NCBI GenBank assembly: GCA_037039685.1
Contig: JAWNGF010000002.1
Coordinates: 2,604,001 to 2,668,000 of the forward strand
DNA length: 64,000 nucleotides
Direction of reading: 5' to 3'
Origin: Ceratobasidium sp. AG-K
Lineage: Eukaryota > Basidiomycota > Agaricomycetes > Cantharellales > Ceratobasidiaceae
How positions within the stretch are numbered: position 1 is the stretch's first letter; every line of letters begins with the position of its first letter. The notes under the pieces are model-generated. The model searched no databases. It was not told the DNA's origin and saw only the letters and a list, made by a program, of their open reading frames with translations. The position numbers were made by a program, and so were the translations under genes. This document shows positions 34,801 through 47,094 of this stretch, piece after piece.

Positions 34801-37048
34801 TTACAAAACAAGCTTCACACCCTGTCCACAAACGCCTCAACACCCGTTGAACAGGGATTACAAGGAGACACAGTCTCAAGACCCATGTCCACCACAAGCA
34901 TACAAAAAGGTCCTAATAGAGCTGCTAGACCATCCTCATCACTCAGCAAAAGCACACTTGCACATGCACAAGCAGGGGGTCCAGTCCCATCAAGAGTACC
35001 TAGCCAAAGTACAGTACCAGGAACATTCCAACCAGAAGTATCATTAGTTGAAGAGTGTCCCCAGGAAGAGAATCAAGACCCTGGCAACAAAACTTATGTA
35101 CCAGAACCAGAAGTAATCACCATCATGTCTGATGAAACAATGCCTCATCAAGGATTTGGGTTTGGCTATTTTTCCCCCCAGCCCAAGCCCCACAGAGGGG
35201 TCTCCCTAATTCCAATATGTCCTCCACCCACACCACAAGTCCCACGCATCTCAGGAACAATCACCAACATGGGTCCTATTCTTTTGTCTTTACCCAAAAG
35301 ACCACAACCACTGGTAACTCCGGCAGCAGGGCCCTCTGCTGGCCCATGACCTAGTAGCAATAGTTCTTCTAGTACACAAAGGACTGCCATCCAGAGCATA
35401 GACAAACTAGACAACCTCCTGATCAGACATCACAATGCAACTCTAAGAGTTATTGAAGGACTAAGAGTTGGTCTTACACAAAGAATCACTGGACTAGAGC
35501 AAGAAGCAAGAGTACTAGCAAACAACCAAGAGGTCTTCAACAATACAATCAGGGGAATACAACAGTTGCTTACGGCTATCCTTAATTCTGCCTGTAATGC
35601 CAAACACAACAGTTACCTCATGGGAAGAGAAGTAGACACCATCCAAAACAAAGTCACAAACACCCAAGGACTTGTAACAAATGTACAACAAGACCTCAAC
35701 ACTACATGCCAAGGACAGCTTCAGTGGAATGAAGCAGTAACTCAAGGAATCAAGCAAGTTAGGGAAGGATTCACAACCTTAAACAAGCAAGTGGCAACTA
35801 TGGAAAGATTCATTACCAACCTGAGGGAAGAAGTTGATGAGGCCTCATTACACACGCCTAGCAAACAATCTGCTCCAGAGGCCAAATTGACAAGAATCAA
35901 TGATCTAGAGCAAAGACTCCAGCGCCTGCTTAATTCCTGAGTCGGAAGCTGACCAAGACAACCTAAGGTCACTAGACCAGAAGCCTTCAATGGAAAGAAA
36001 GGAGAAGGAGCAGAAATGTTCATCACCCAGATGGAGAGTTACTTTGTTCAGCTTGGTGACCAATATAGTTCTGGACAAGAAAGAATTAGGGAAGCCCTGG
36101 CAAATTTCAAATCAGATAACTGCTCTGCCACCCATTGTGCGCAGGTACTGCTCCAATCTATGAACACTGGAGTACTGGATCCAAACCTGATGTTGTGGGA
36201 AACGTTCAAAGTGCACTTTATGGAACAATTCAGCAACCCTAACAAGAAAACTAAAGCAGAAGCCAATATTCAAAAATGCAAACAAGCCAACTCAGCAGCT
36301 AATTACGCAACTGAGTTCCACTTCCATATGGTTGATGTAAATTGGGGAGAGGAAGCCCTCATCAACCAATTCAAGGCAGGACTTAAACCGGAAATCAAAA
36401 CTGAGTTAGTGCAATTTGAACTTTCCCTTATCAATGAGGATGGAACCAAAAGGGGTTTAAACCTGAATCAAGTGATAACCCTAGCAATCTCCATTGATCA
36501 AAAACTGCAACAAATCAAGACCACTACCAGAAAGAAAGCATCTCAATCAACCACTACTGGCCAGACTTCTAAGAAACAGTTGCCAGACAAGGTATACAAG
36601 GCAAGGATGGCATCAAACTGGTGTCTGAAGTGTGGTCAAGAAGGACACTGTTCACTCAAATGCTTGTCCAAGGAATGGATAACAACCAAACCCAACATAA
36701 AGGGAAGAGAAGCAACAATCATAGAAGAATTGGGAAAAGAAGGGGTCTCCCACTAACTGTGTGTGGAGAGACCAAAGAACCAGCAATTTACTTTTGAGCA
36801 AACAAAGAATCCACAATTGTTTACAGCAATGTTGCTGGAATCACAGACCCAATTGCTACTCTAATTGACTCTGGAGCCTCCCAAAATTCCGTTGATATTG
36901 TTTAGGCCAGGAAGAATAACATTGCCTTGAGTGAACTCCCTGTCCCTCAAAAGGTTATTGGAATACAAGAGAAGGAGCTGTCACACATGATCTGCTTCAA
37001 AGCACGTATGGAAATCACAATTGAAGGAAAAACGTTTAAAGAAGAATT
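34801..37048 (+). pseudogene. Element B gag and partial protease, decayed
   Basis: The gag frame runs from 34801 to about 36756 with internal stops near 35349 and 35940. It contains the Pro/Ser-rich N-terminus, a coiled-coil-like middle, the capsid-like region (EMFITQMESYFVQLGDQY, FMEQFSNPNKK) and a CCHC knuckle CLKCGQEGHCSLKC. The protease region follows in another frame (STIVYSNVAGITDPIATLID, then SGASQ) with stops, and is cut at 37048 after GKTFKEEF. Nothing of RT or integrase remains at this end. The continuation may lie beyond the nested elements, outside the window. Confidence 0.85.
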
Positions 37049-37180
37049 CTGTCACAATCCTTTCTTTCTCTCTTTCTTTTTGTCTGTTTGCCTTGTGTTT
37101 GGTCTTGTTCTGCTCGCCTTGGCGCATTTAGTCGCCCTTATGTAAGCCATGTTTGCGGGACATGCCTGCCTGGCCTGTTC
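37049..37180 (+). repeat. Unidentified fragment between elements B and H
   Basis: 132 bp starting TGTCACAATCC with a CT-rich tract. It looks like the 5' edge of a further LTR-type element that inserted into B and was in turn split by H. The assignment is weak because no second copy is visible in the window. Confidence 0.35.
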
Positions 37181-37647
37181 TGTTGTAAGCTTCTTCTTAG
37201 TGTCTATGGGACAAGCCGCAACAGAGAGTGGACAGCACTAGGACCTAAGAGACCTCTTGAATTGCACCACACTTAAGTGGCTGTAGACTCTTAAGGGTAG
37301 GGGTGGTTCAAAGCGTCACTCAAAAGGGATGTTTGACAAGATGAAACAAGCTGGGGATACCAGTCTTGTTGGTCCTCTATATATATTCAAGAAGCAACCA
37401 AGTCATACAAGGCGCAGCTGCACAAGTCATACATCAAAGCCAGTCAGGAGTGTCCAAGTGAGTCATGCTGCGCGGGCAGTCATGACTCATACAAAGCACA
37501 GCTGCATTACACAATGTAACAAACAACCACAAGAACATGGCAACGCGGCACAGGAAAAGACAAACAACACCTAAACAGAACAACAAACACAAAAGCAGAC
37601 GGGCAAGACGCAAGACAAGCCTTTATGGAGTGAGCTGGCTCATGACA
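37181..37647 (-). repeat. 3' LTR of element H, family 1
   Basis: 467 bp, TGTTGTAAGC...GGCTCATGACA on the plus strand. It directly follows the purine-rich tract of H on the minus strand (ACTCCCCCTTTAGAG on plus). It is diverged from the G1/G2 LTRs, with fewer CpGs. Confidence 0.88.
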
Positions 37648-37692
37648 TTACTCCCCCTTTAGAGTCCGTTTGGGGGACCTGAATGGACTCAC

Positions 37693-38454
37693 TGCACTGC
37701 ACAGTCCTTCCCCTTCTGCAGCATATACTCCTCCAGTCCCTTGTTCTCCTCTCAGGTCAGGTCCATGGGATTGAATGAGGTGTTACCCAGTTCATCCAAG
37801 AACTTCTCCCATTCCTCCCAAGTCTCCTCCTTTGTCCAGTCTGCCTTGGACCAATCCAACACCCTCTTCTGGGCCTCAACAAACTCTTCATCCCATTGTC
37901 ACATGTCTGGCTCTCCTTCCTTCCATGCTGACATGTCAGTCTCCTCCTTCTTCCACCAATCCAGCAACCATTCAAACCCTTCCTTCTGGTATCTTCCCCT
38001 TTCCATCCTCCTGTTGCTTAGGTCCCTCTTGTAGTTGGTGTCCCAAGCGTTGTTCCAATTTCGGTCAAAGGGTTGGGGGTCTCCCCTCATATCCTGGCAC
38101 CCATTTGCTTGAGTATCCCCCTTCTTGCCCCCACTCAATGACTCCAAGCATGTGGGTGGACAGGAGTACCACCTCCAATACTTGGAATGTGGCGCATCCT
38201 TGGCACACAAATATATCTTTTTGTTGGAGCTGCATTTGTGTTGGCCACTTTTTTCCGACCCATTGGAACTCCCCCAGGTCAGAGTGGAGTATGTTGTCTG
38301 ACACCCTGAAGTGCATCCTTCCCAAGCCTTGCTGCAACCTCTTGAAGACATTAAGGGCAGCCCCCACATTGAGGATTCTTGCCGTGGCAAAGGGTGGGCC
38401 GTCAAGGACCCAGGTGAGGTTGTTGGCAATGGTGGAGCAGGTGACGGCAGGCAT
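37693..38454 (-). pseudogene. 3' ORF of element H, decayed
   Basis: It starts MPAVTCSTIANNLTWVLDGP like the 254-residue 3' ORFs of G1 and G2, and keeps HSDLGEFQWVGKKWPT and KDIFVCQGCATFQ. It stops at about 38065, where G1 has CGA and H has TGA, and is frame-damaged after that. The W-rich C-terminal half is still recognisable in other frames to about 37693. Confidence 0.75.
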
Positions 38455-38554
38455 TGTGTAGAGCAAAAAAGATTGAGAGAGTAGAGCAAGGAGTGTAGTT
38501 TGGAGTAGTTGCAAGTTTTGCACATGGGTTCCCTCTCTCCTGCCATTCTGCCTT

Positions 38555-39369
38555 TTATCTTTCCTTTGAAATTTGCAGGTGTTGGGGCTTCAGGGTGTTT
38601 CTTCAGAAACTTCTGCACTATTTTGGTTAGATGTCCTACATCCTCTGCTTGTTGTTCTGTATTGTCTTCTTCTCCATATCCTTTCCATAGGATTCTATAG
38701 AAGACCCCTTACTTTGTCATTTTCCAATCAACAATCTTCTCAACTTTGTATTCTTTGCTTCCTTCTTCTGTGATAATTGGCACAGGACGCAGTTGATTCC
38801 AATTGAATTCTTTGTCAACCTTGTACAAACTTAGAAGGTCAATATGGAAAACAGGGTGCTTCTTCACAGTGGGTGGTAGTTCTAGTTTGTAAGCGTGAGA
38901 AGATATTTTCCTCTTCACGGGAAAGGGTCCAAATTTCTTGTTGTTGTGCTTCTTCAAAGGTCTATTTCATTTGATGTCCAGCCTGTATAGCCATAATAGG
39001 TCCCCTTCCTTGTATTCTTCCCAAACTTCTCTTTCTTTAAGTAGATGCAACTCCATAGCAGCCCTAGCTTCCTTTCTTGATTCCTCCCATCTCATAGTTA
39101 CTGTGTTTGCCTCTGGAACTTCTGTAACTACATTGGACACATTCCATAAAGGTTCCTTTCCACATACAAGTTCAAAAGGGCTCTTTCCAGTAATTCTGTG
39201 CTTGTGTGTGTTGTAGCAGAATTTGGCAATAGGCAGCAGTTCCACCCAATTGTCTTGGTGATGATTGATGAACGTGCATAGCCATGCTTCTAGCCACTGA
39301 TTTACTTGTTTGGTAATTCCATTGGTTTGCGGATGGTAAGCAGTGCTAAAAGAGGGGGAAACCCCAATT
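38555..39369 (-). pseudogene. Element H integrase C-terminus and chromodomain, decayed
   Basis: STAYHPQTNGITKQVNQWLE, the WVELLPIAKFCYNTHKHR segment with the last catalytic region of integrase, the GPFPVKRKISSHAYKLELPP and HPVFHIDLLSLYK module, and the chromodomain start YKVEKIVDWK are visible. A stop follows WKMTK and the remaining chromodomain is frame-damaged. This part is separated from the rest of the integrase by a solo LTR at 39370-39857. Confidence 0.85.
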
Positions 39370-39857
39370 TGTTGTGACCTGTCCCGCCCTCTCTCTCCGT
39401 TTCTGCGGTCTTGTGGCTTGTACTGGCACCTTACGCACCCTTTCCTCTTGATGTGCCCTCTCCCTTGTTTAGTAAGGTGTATGGATGATGTGTTACCATG
39501 AGTCATATGACTCATGCTGTTTTCTATTGGCTGGCCTGCGCAGCCCCTTTATGACTTGGACTTTGACTCAGGCATGTGACTCATGCATATACTATGACTC
39601 ACTTGCTTTCTGAGTATATATACTGGCTTGCAAGCATGGTCATCCCCAGCTTGCTTTGCCTTGTCAACTCTCCCTGCAGTGTGTGATCAGAGGCACTTGG
39701 CTACTTAGCCACTTCAGCAGCCACTTGGGATTTGGAGCTAGGACTTCTACTTAGAAGCTAGTGATTTCCCTTAGCGATTTAGTCTACTTAGACTTATTGC
39801 TCACAGTCAACAAGGTGATTAGCAGTTGTCAACTCTACTACTTAGCAGGTTTCAACA
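39370..39857 (+). repeat. Solo LTR, family 2, inside element H integrase
   Basis: 488 bp, TGTTGTGACC...GGTTTCAACA, flanked by a perfect CAATT target duplication (39365-39369 and 39858-39862). The H integrase reads through once it is removed (LLKAIYKRIV on one side, VSPSFSTAYHPQT on the other). Confidence 0.93.
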
Positions 39858-39983
39858 CAATTCTTTTGTAGATCGCCTTCAGGAGCTTGCTGTTAAAGGT
39901 ACTCCCTGGGTCAGAGACAGTGCTTCTAGGGAATCCATGGAGTTTCCAGATGTTTCATAGGAAAAGTTCCGCTAATTTGCTTA

Positions 39984-42900
39984 CTGTACCCGCAAGTGAC
40001 AAAGCGCCGCTTAGATAATGCTGAATCAGCCTGTCAAAGGGGGGGTTAAAGCGCCCGGGGGCCCGAACCACTGGACAAAAGCGTCGGTCAACATCATCCC
40101 TTTTTTTCAACATGCAAACCTTAGATCTCAATCTTGATTCATTGCACACGCTCTTTTTGAGTCTTCCTAATTCCCTTCCTGATAATCCTCCGGATTCTAA
40201 TCTGAACTTTGAACTTGATGCCGACATGATACAAGAGGAAGGGTGGGGAGTGGAGTTCAACCACCGAATGGAGGTTGCATGGGAGACCTGGCGGGGCAAC
40301 ATCAAGATCCAAGAGCGGGGCAAGAGGCTTTTGGAATGCATTGACCTACTGAAAAAAGCGTCCACAAAACTGTCTGGTCCCGAGAGGGAGATGTGGGTTG
40401 GCGGATGGGCTGAAAAGTTGAGGCACGCAGCACTTGCAGCAGGAGCAAACCCCTCAATGTGAGTTTATCTATGTACTATGATACACAAGCTAATACCACA
40501 ACACAGACTCAATAACACCAAGCCTGTAGTTATTGACCTCTCCAACAACTCTGAGGCTGAAATCTCAATGATGAGGGGCAGTTCAATGGAAGTTATGACC
40601 TCCGGTTCAACAGAAAAACGTCCACTCCATCAATCCAAGCTTTCATTTGTTCAAGTTGATCGGAGGACTTACCTAGAACAATGTGCTCAACAAGCATTAC
40701 GGCTGGCAGCCAAAGATCAAGCTTTGATGGCTGCCGAGGCTGCTCGAAAGGAGAAGGCTGAAGAAATGCGAAAGTTAAGAGACCGACAGCGGAAACAAGA
40801 GGCACGCACAGCTGTAGTCCAGGAGGAGATAAAGTCTGGACGTCGAAACAAGGATGGTGTACTAAACAAAGAGAACAGCAGTGTGAGTAGAAGCAAACAC
40901 CTCAGAGACTCTGACTCACACGTGTGTAGATTGCTGAGACTGTTGACAATGGCAGTATCAAAGCAGCCCGAGAGAAACTGGCTCAAGGCAGCCGCGCACA
41001 GAAAGGGCTGCCTAAGCATTCTGGTCAACCCAATCCCGTTCAGGCTCCAAAGCGGGTCTGTTGGCATGCACCCGGGTATTGGGTCCATATTGTTTCAGCA
41101 ATCAAGGAAGAAGGGGGTATGCGGCATGCTCACAAACATCCATCCAGCATTGTTAAACGACTGCAGTTGACCCATCGGGCATCTGGTCTGTTTGACCGAC
41201 TCCATAAAGGGGTTCTTCGGCGGTGGTTTTTTGCAAACAAGGACGGCACAGTGTGTTGGAAGGACTGGGTTTCCAAGGCTGTTGAGCGTAAAACATTGGC
41301 TGGTGGAGTGGGCCAATCAAAGAAGCTGGTCAGCATGGTGTTTCATCCTTTGAATAACAAGCTAACGTACCAACCTCAGGCATCATATCCATCTGTCGTT
41401 GAAGGGGTAACCAAGCAACTGCAAGCGCTGCGCAACACCAACATCCCAATATCGTGCAATGTAGCACGTTCAATAATTTCTGCACACCTTCGGGTGCAGG
41501 CCCCTGATGTGGGTGGAATGGCCTTTTCTGATCGGTGGTTGCATTCGTTCCTACATGCACAGCTTGGGTGGTCCTACCGAACCACCACAAAGGCAGCTCG
41601 GAAACGGCCTGCCAATTGGGAAGCTCAGTGTCTGCTGACTTTCCTACGAATGACACGTACCATCACTCGGCATAACATCAAGAGCCCCCGACTGATAGTG
41701 AATGCCGATCAGACAGGAATCTCGTTATTCCCTCTCGGAAATAAGACCTGGGCACAGCGTGGGAGTTCCCAGGTTGGTAGTGTGTGCCACGATGAAAGAC
41801 GCCAGGTAAGTAAAGAGTAGTTACCTCGCGGCCAATGGCTCACTCCTGTTTAGTTCACCCTTGTTGTTGGATCTAGTCTTGGAGGAGATATTCTCCCGTT
41901 TCAGTCGGTCTGGGGTGGCTCTACTGAAGCAAGCTTACCAAGCAACGACACCTCACGGCGAGCTGAAGCAGATGCCTTAGGTTTCACGTTTGAACACGGT
42001 GATACCCGCCACTGGAGCTCGCTACACTCAACAAAAAAGGTAAGCATATATGCACATCTCCTATGCCCCAGTTAGCTTACCAAGCGTGCTACCAGTGGGT
42101 CATCGATACTCTTGCACCACACTTTGAAGAAGTCCGAAAGGCAGAGGGCCTTCCGCCGAAGGCACAAGCAATCCTTTATATCGATTGTTGGCCGGTTCAC
42201 ACTTCAAAGTCGACACCCGAATGCTTCCTTCCTTGGATGGCATCAAACTATCCAGAAATATCGGTATTGTTCGTCCCTGCAGGATGTGAGTTGTCAGTTT
42301 TCCAAGACAGGAGAAGGAACTGACTCACCTTGACAAGGTACGGGCGAGTTCCAGCCCGCCGATACAATCCTCCAACGAGTAATCAAGCACGTCATCAAGC
42401 AGGCCGCACTCGACTACTTCACCGGTTGGTCAACCCGCCTGCTTCAAAATGGAGCAAAACCAGAGGATGTGTCCTTGCCAAGCGACCTTCCTACCCTTCG
42501 TAATGCCTCGGTTTCGTGGACTCTCGAAGCGTACAACCACCTCGCAAAACACCCCGAGATTGTGAAGAAGTCCTGGGAGAAGTGTCAGACCGGCGATTGG
42601 AACCTATCATGGGAGAAACTCACCTCTCCCAACGCTATTGAACTATTTTTCTCAACTGTAGCCACCAATTCGTTGTTCCGGGACGAGGTCTCTAGCTTGG
42701 ATCCAATTATTCCATGCTCATCGCAAGAGTTCCTTCGCGATTCAGCAGACAAGATGGAAGTCGGCCATATGGATGACCCGAGCGACGACGTCTCGCTGCA
42801 CGTGAGCGAGTTGACGGAGGCGCTGAGCAAGCGCCTGGGGGAAACGGTGGTACTCGGACCGGGCGGCGCATTCCGGCGCACAGGAGACGAGGCTGATATT

Positions 42901-43499
42901 GAGGGAGTAAATGCGTCATCGCCACTGTTGCAAAAAAGTTCCATTGAGGGCAATGGTAAATGAACAATTCACAGATACGGTCAACTTGCACTCACAGAAT
43001 TGACCGTAGGAGGCCACAAGCGATCAACAAATTTCGTCACCGACATTGCAGTACTAGGTGGAACGCATCCAGCGGCGCTGAATGACCTCACGGCAACTAG
43101 CAAGCTCAAGAGGTTAGCCAAACCCGCAAACACGATGAAGTCGAGAAAGCGCAAACGCGAGACCAAGGATGCAACCCATGCCGAAGAACAACAGACACTT
43201 ACCCAAGGGAGTCAGAAAGAGTCCAACACGAAGGTGGCACGGCGCCGAAAACATGCTTGCAAGTGACCGGATGCGTGAGGGGAGGTCGTGGTCGGGCGTG
43301 GGCTTCATAGATGGTTCCCAACATAGCAGTTATATTATCATTTGTAATATATTTAGACATTACGTAATTGATTTGTCAGCAACTGTCCTTTGAGGGAAGC
43401 TAGGCGTCGGGCAGCTGTGGACGGTGGACAAACCCCAAGTCAAGCGTCGCGTCGTGGGTCCTTGGACAGCGGACGACGCTATGTCACTTGCGGGTACAG
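39984..43499 (+). mobile_element. DDE_1 (pogo/Fot-like) DNA transposon, apparently complete
   Basis: 3,516 bp with TA target duplications at 39982-39983 and 43500-43501. Terminal inverted repeats are about 26 bp (CTGTACCCGCAAGTGACA, then AAGCGCCGC on the left and TAGCGTCGT on the right). The element is inserted in the integrase of element H, between the CKELHKV and the LAELFL segments. It carries a single seven-exon transposase gene with no stop. Confidence 0.92.
40112..43266 (+). CDS. DDE_1 superfamily transposase, 961 aa
   Basis: Exons 40112..40458, 40507..40882, 40930..41805, 41854..42039, 42072..42285, 42338..42955 and 42998..43266; all phases agree. Residues 1-240 are an acidic then Lys/Glu-rich coiled-coil-like part (AARKEKAEEMRKLRDRQRKQ). 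The central part resembles a CENP-B/pogo-type DNA-binding region (VCWHAPGYWVHIVSAIKEEG, FSDRWLHSFLHAQLGWSYRT). The catalytic core has NADQTGISLFPLGNKTW, YIDCWPVHTS and FVPAGCTGEFQPADTILQRV, giving three acidic positions in DDE_1 order. The C-terminus is very basic (SRKRKRE, VARRRKHACK), probably nuclear localisation. The fourth intron is only 32 nt as read, which is unusually short and the least certain junction. No stop or frameshift was found, so the enzyme may be functional. Confidence 0.82.
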
Positions 43500-43501
43500 T
43501 A

Positions 43502-44621
43502 CCTTGTGCAACTCCTTACATGGTACAAAATGTGCCATCCTGGAGAACCAATCTACAACAACCATGATGCTGTCCATAACCTTTGATTTTGGGAGTTTGA
43601 CTTTAAAGTCATAGGCTATGTCCTCCCATGGTTTGTTTGCTAATTGTAAGGGTTTTAATGGGACATGTGTTTTGGTTCCTTTTGCTCTTTGGCACTGTTT
43701 GCAGGAGTCCACGTATTTGTTGATGCTTTGCTTCATCCCTGGCCAGTTGTATTGTCTTGATACCAGTTCTAAGGTTCTTGCATGTCCTTGATGCCTAGCA
43801 ATAGGTGAATCATGGTGTAGTTGCATGATTGCCAGTCAGCAGTCCCTGTCCTCCAGTACTACAATCTTCCCTTTGTACCACAGTAGGTTTTTGTATACTT
43901 CATAGTCCTTTATGCCAGCCAGAATACTCTTAGGTAACAAGTTCTTCTTCTTGCAGAGTTCCATCACTCCTTGTAGACCTGGATCTTCTTGTTGTGCTTT
44001 GATAATATTGTTAATGAGATCTTCTTTAAGTTCTCCTGCATAGCCTCTGAATTTTTCATCAGCAATCATGATTTGTTCTGCCAACGGGATTTCCGCATGG
44101 TCTGCTCTTCTTGACAATAGATCTGGTTTCTGAGACAGGATTCCTTGTCTGTACACAATGACAAAATTGTATGATGCCAGTACTTGGTGCCAACATGCGT
44201 GTCTTCTGTTGAACGTCTTTGCATCTTTCCAGAACTGTAGGTTCCTATGATCCGTGTATATGGTGATTTCTTCCTTTGTTCCTTCCAGATGGAGTCTCCA
44301 ATGCATGAGTGCTTTGATGATTGCCATCAGTTCCTTGTAATGAATGTTGTAGTTCATCTGTGCTGGGTTGAAAGATTTGGAGAGGAACGCTATTGGGTGT
44401 AACCTTCCATCTTCTTGTCTTTGGCATAGTATTGCTCCCATTGCTACTCTGCTAGCATCAGTCTCAAGAAAAAACAGTTTTTCCGGATTGGGGTGTCAAA
44501 GTACAGGGTCTTTACAAATCATTTCCTTAATACCTTCAAATGCCCTTTGTTCTTCGTCATCCCATTTCCAAGGATGATCCTTTTGTGTTAATCCAGTGAG
44601 AGGCTTAGCAATAGTGGAGAA
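43502..44621 (-). pseudogene. Element H RT end, RNaseH and integrase N-terminus
   Basis: It continues the RT of H from 51839. RNaseH landmarks are MGAILCQRQEDGRLHPIAFL and YTDHRNLQFWKDAKTFNRRH. A stop follows LEDRDC (43836). The integrase zinc-binding HHDSPIARHQGHARTLEL...CKQCQRAKG and catalytic DFKVKLPKSKV...VVVDWFSRMAHFVPC follow, cut at 43502 by the DDE transposon. Confidence 0.85.
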
Positions 44622-45078
44622 TGTCGTGAGCTAGCTCACTCCATCGGACTCGCCGGTTGTTGCGCCCGCCTGTCTTCCCTCTTTGTGCTACGTTCCCCGT
44701 TTCCGCTTGCCGCGTTGCCACCTTCTTGTGGTTATGTGTTACACTGTGTAACGCGGCTGTGCTTTGTACGAGTCATGTCTGTTCATACAGCATGACTCAC
44801 ATGGACACTCCTGACTGGTTGACTGTTTTGACTCATGTGGCTGCGCCTTGTATGACTCTGCTCTTTGTGAATATTTATAGAGGACCAACAAGCCTGGTAA
44901 CCCCAGCTTGTTTTGTCTCGTCTAACATTCCCCTTTGAGTGACACTTTGAACCACCCCTACCCTCAAGAGCCTACAGACACTTAAGTGTGTTGCGGTTCA
45001 AGAGGTCACTTAGGTCTTAGTGCCGTCCACTCTCCATCGCGGCTTGTCTCATAGCCATTAAGAAAGAAGCTTACGACA
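44622..45078 (+). repeat. 5' LTR of G1
   Basis: 457 bp, TGTCGTGAGC...GCTTACGACA. It begins with the perfect palindrome GTGAGCTAGCTCAC (44626-44639). TATTTATAG at 44872-44880 is the likely TATA box, and AGCTTGTTTTGT at 44905-44916, 33 bp further on, is the likely mRNA start. TGACTCA-type motifs lie upstream of the TATA box. Confidence 0.95.
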
Positions 45079-45080
45079 TT

Positions 45081-45092
45081 ACAAAACAAGCT
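45081..45092 (+). other. Primer-binding site of G1, self-priming type
   Basis: ACAAAACAAGCT, two bases after the LTR, is the exact reverse complement of AGCTTGTTTTGT in the LTR at the predicted transcript start. This is the arrangement by which Tf1-like elements prime reverse transcription with their own mRNA 5' end instead of a tRNA. Confidence 0.75.
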
Positions 45093-45100
45093 TAACAGAC

Positions 45101-47094
45101 ATGTCCGTTCAAGAGGACACAGGGTCACGCCTCGCAACACCATTATCAATAAGAAGAGGACCAAGTAGAGTTTCGAGACCTACAAGTTCCCTCAACGAAC
45201 ATGATATTGCACAAGCACGAGCGGGAGGACCAGCAAGGTCTCGACCACAGAGCCAGGCCTCTATGCCAGGGACATTCAACACTGAGAATATCTCAGTCGT
45301 TCAGGAAGAACCTACCATGGTTACTAGGGAACCAGGGGATATAACTGAGGACCCCACACCAGTCGCAATCCGAATCCCAATTTCAAATACAAGCCCAGGA
45401 CCCTCGCGCCCACTATGGTCTTTGGGATCCAGAAGACAGTTTTTTTCCCCCCAACCCGAAGCTCATGGAGGCGTATCCCTTGTTCCTATCAGACCACCTC
45501 CCACACCACACATTTCCCACGCCGCTCAAGTCCCACAGATCACAGGAACCATAACCAATGTCGGGCCGATCCAAATAAGCTCTCAGGCCGTGACACCAGT
45601 CAACCCTGCACCGCCATATATACCGCAAGGATATTCCCAGGGACCAACAGCATCAGGAGAACAAGACGTCCCTAGAATTCCCAGCTCAAGTTCTAGCTCC
45701 AGCAGTAGAACCATGATTAACAACTTGGACAACCTTGACAATCTTCACCTTGGAAGACACAACGCGCTCTTAAGGATTATTGACGGCATGAGGATAACTA
45801 TCGATAGAAGACTCAACGGTTTAGAACAATCCACTCAGGTCTTAGCAAATAACCAACAAATTGTCAACGATTCCATCAATACCCTACAATGAACACTCAC
45901 GGATATCCTCAATGCCTCGAGGAATAGCGAACATAATACCTTCCTAGTAGGGCAAGATGTAACCAGACTACGAAATGAGGTCACAAACACACAAGGGCTG
46001 GTAAACAATATCTGCAAGGAACTCAATACCACTAGGCAAGGACAATTTGAATGGAACGAAGCAGTAACTCAGGGGCTAGAAAACCTAAGACAAGAGGAAA
46101 ACGCTACTGCTACAAAGGTCACAACAATTGAAGAAACCATCAACAACCTTTGGGAAGAAATGGACGAAGCTTCGCTACATACTGAGCATCCCTCTAAACA
46201 ATCAAGTTCCCCACCACATCCAGAAGCAGAGTCAACCAGGATCGAGGACCTAGAACAAAGGCTTCAACGATTAACCAACGCCAGCGGAAGAACGCTTTGC
46301 CCCAAAGTTACACGCCCAGATTCCTTCGACGGAAAAAAGGGAGAGGGCGCGGAAATGTTCATCACTCAAATGGAGAGTTATTTTGTCTGACTAGGCGATC
46401 AATATAACTCACACAAAGAACGTATCCGCAAAGCACTTGCCAACTTCAAATCAGAAAACAAAGCGGCCACCCATTGGGCACAAGTACTGCTCCGATCGCT
46501 AAACCAAGGAGAAAATATTGAAAGCCTAGCCTCATGGGAAAACTTCAAGACCCACTTCATGGAACAGTTTAGCGACCCCAACAAAAAGGCAAAGGGCGAA
46601 ATCGATATCAGGAAATGCAGGCAGAACAATTTGGTAGCAAACTATGCTTCTGAATTCCGTTACTTATTGGTCGACGTCAACTGGGGACAGGAACCACTGA
46701 TCAACCAATTCAAGGAAGGACTGAAGCCGGAAGTAAAGACCGAACTAGCTCGATTCAAATTGACCCTAATTAACGAGGACAGAACGGAGCGGGAGCTGTC
46801 ACTGGACCGGTGGATCTCTATCGCAATCTCTATTGACCAAAAATTGCAACAAATCAAGACCTCTACAGGAAAGAAGACACCTCAAGCAACCGCCAGCGGA
46901 CAATCCTCTACAAAACGGCTGCCCGACGAAGTTTACAAAGCAAGGATATCAACCAACCGGTGCCTGAAGTGCGGACAAGAAGGACACCGTTCGTTCAAAT
47001 GCTCGTCCAAGGAATGGATAACAACGGAACCAAGCATTAAAGGAAGGGAGGCAACAATTATAGAAGACTCGGGAAAAGAAGGGGTCTCCCTCTA
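45101..47094 (+). pseudogene. G1 gag, interrupted by stops
   Basis: It aligns along its whole length with the intact 666-residue gag of G2. The N-terminus MSVQEDTGSRLATPLSIRRG, the Pro-rich segment FFSPQPEAHGGVSLVPIRPP and the Ser tract are followed by a TGA at 45890-45892. A second TGA follows MFITQMESYFV at 46388-46390. The capsid-like FMEQFSDPNKKAK and the CCHC knuckle CLKCGQEGHRSFKC follow, ending GKEGVSL. Confidence 0.9.

Noticed and set aside
44657..44938. 93-codon Cys-rich ORF in each family-1 LTR
   Set aside because: It lies wholly within the LTR over promoter motifs and recurs only because the LTR is repeated; broken in the older copies.
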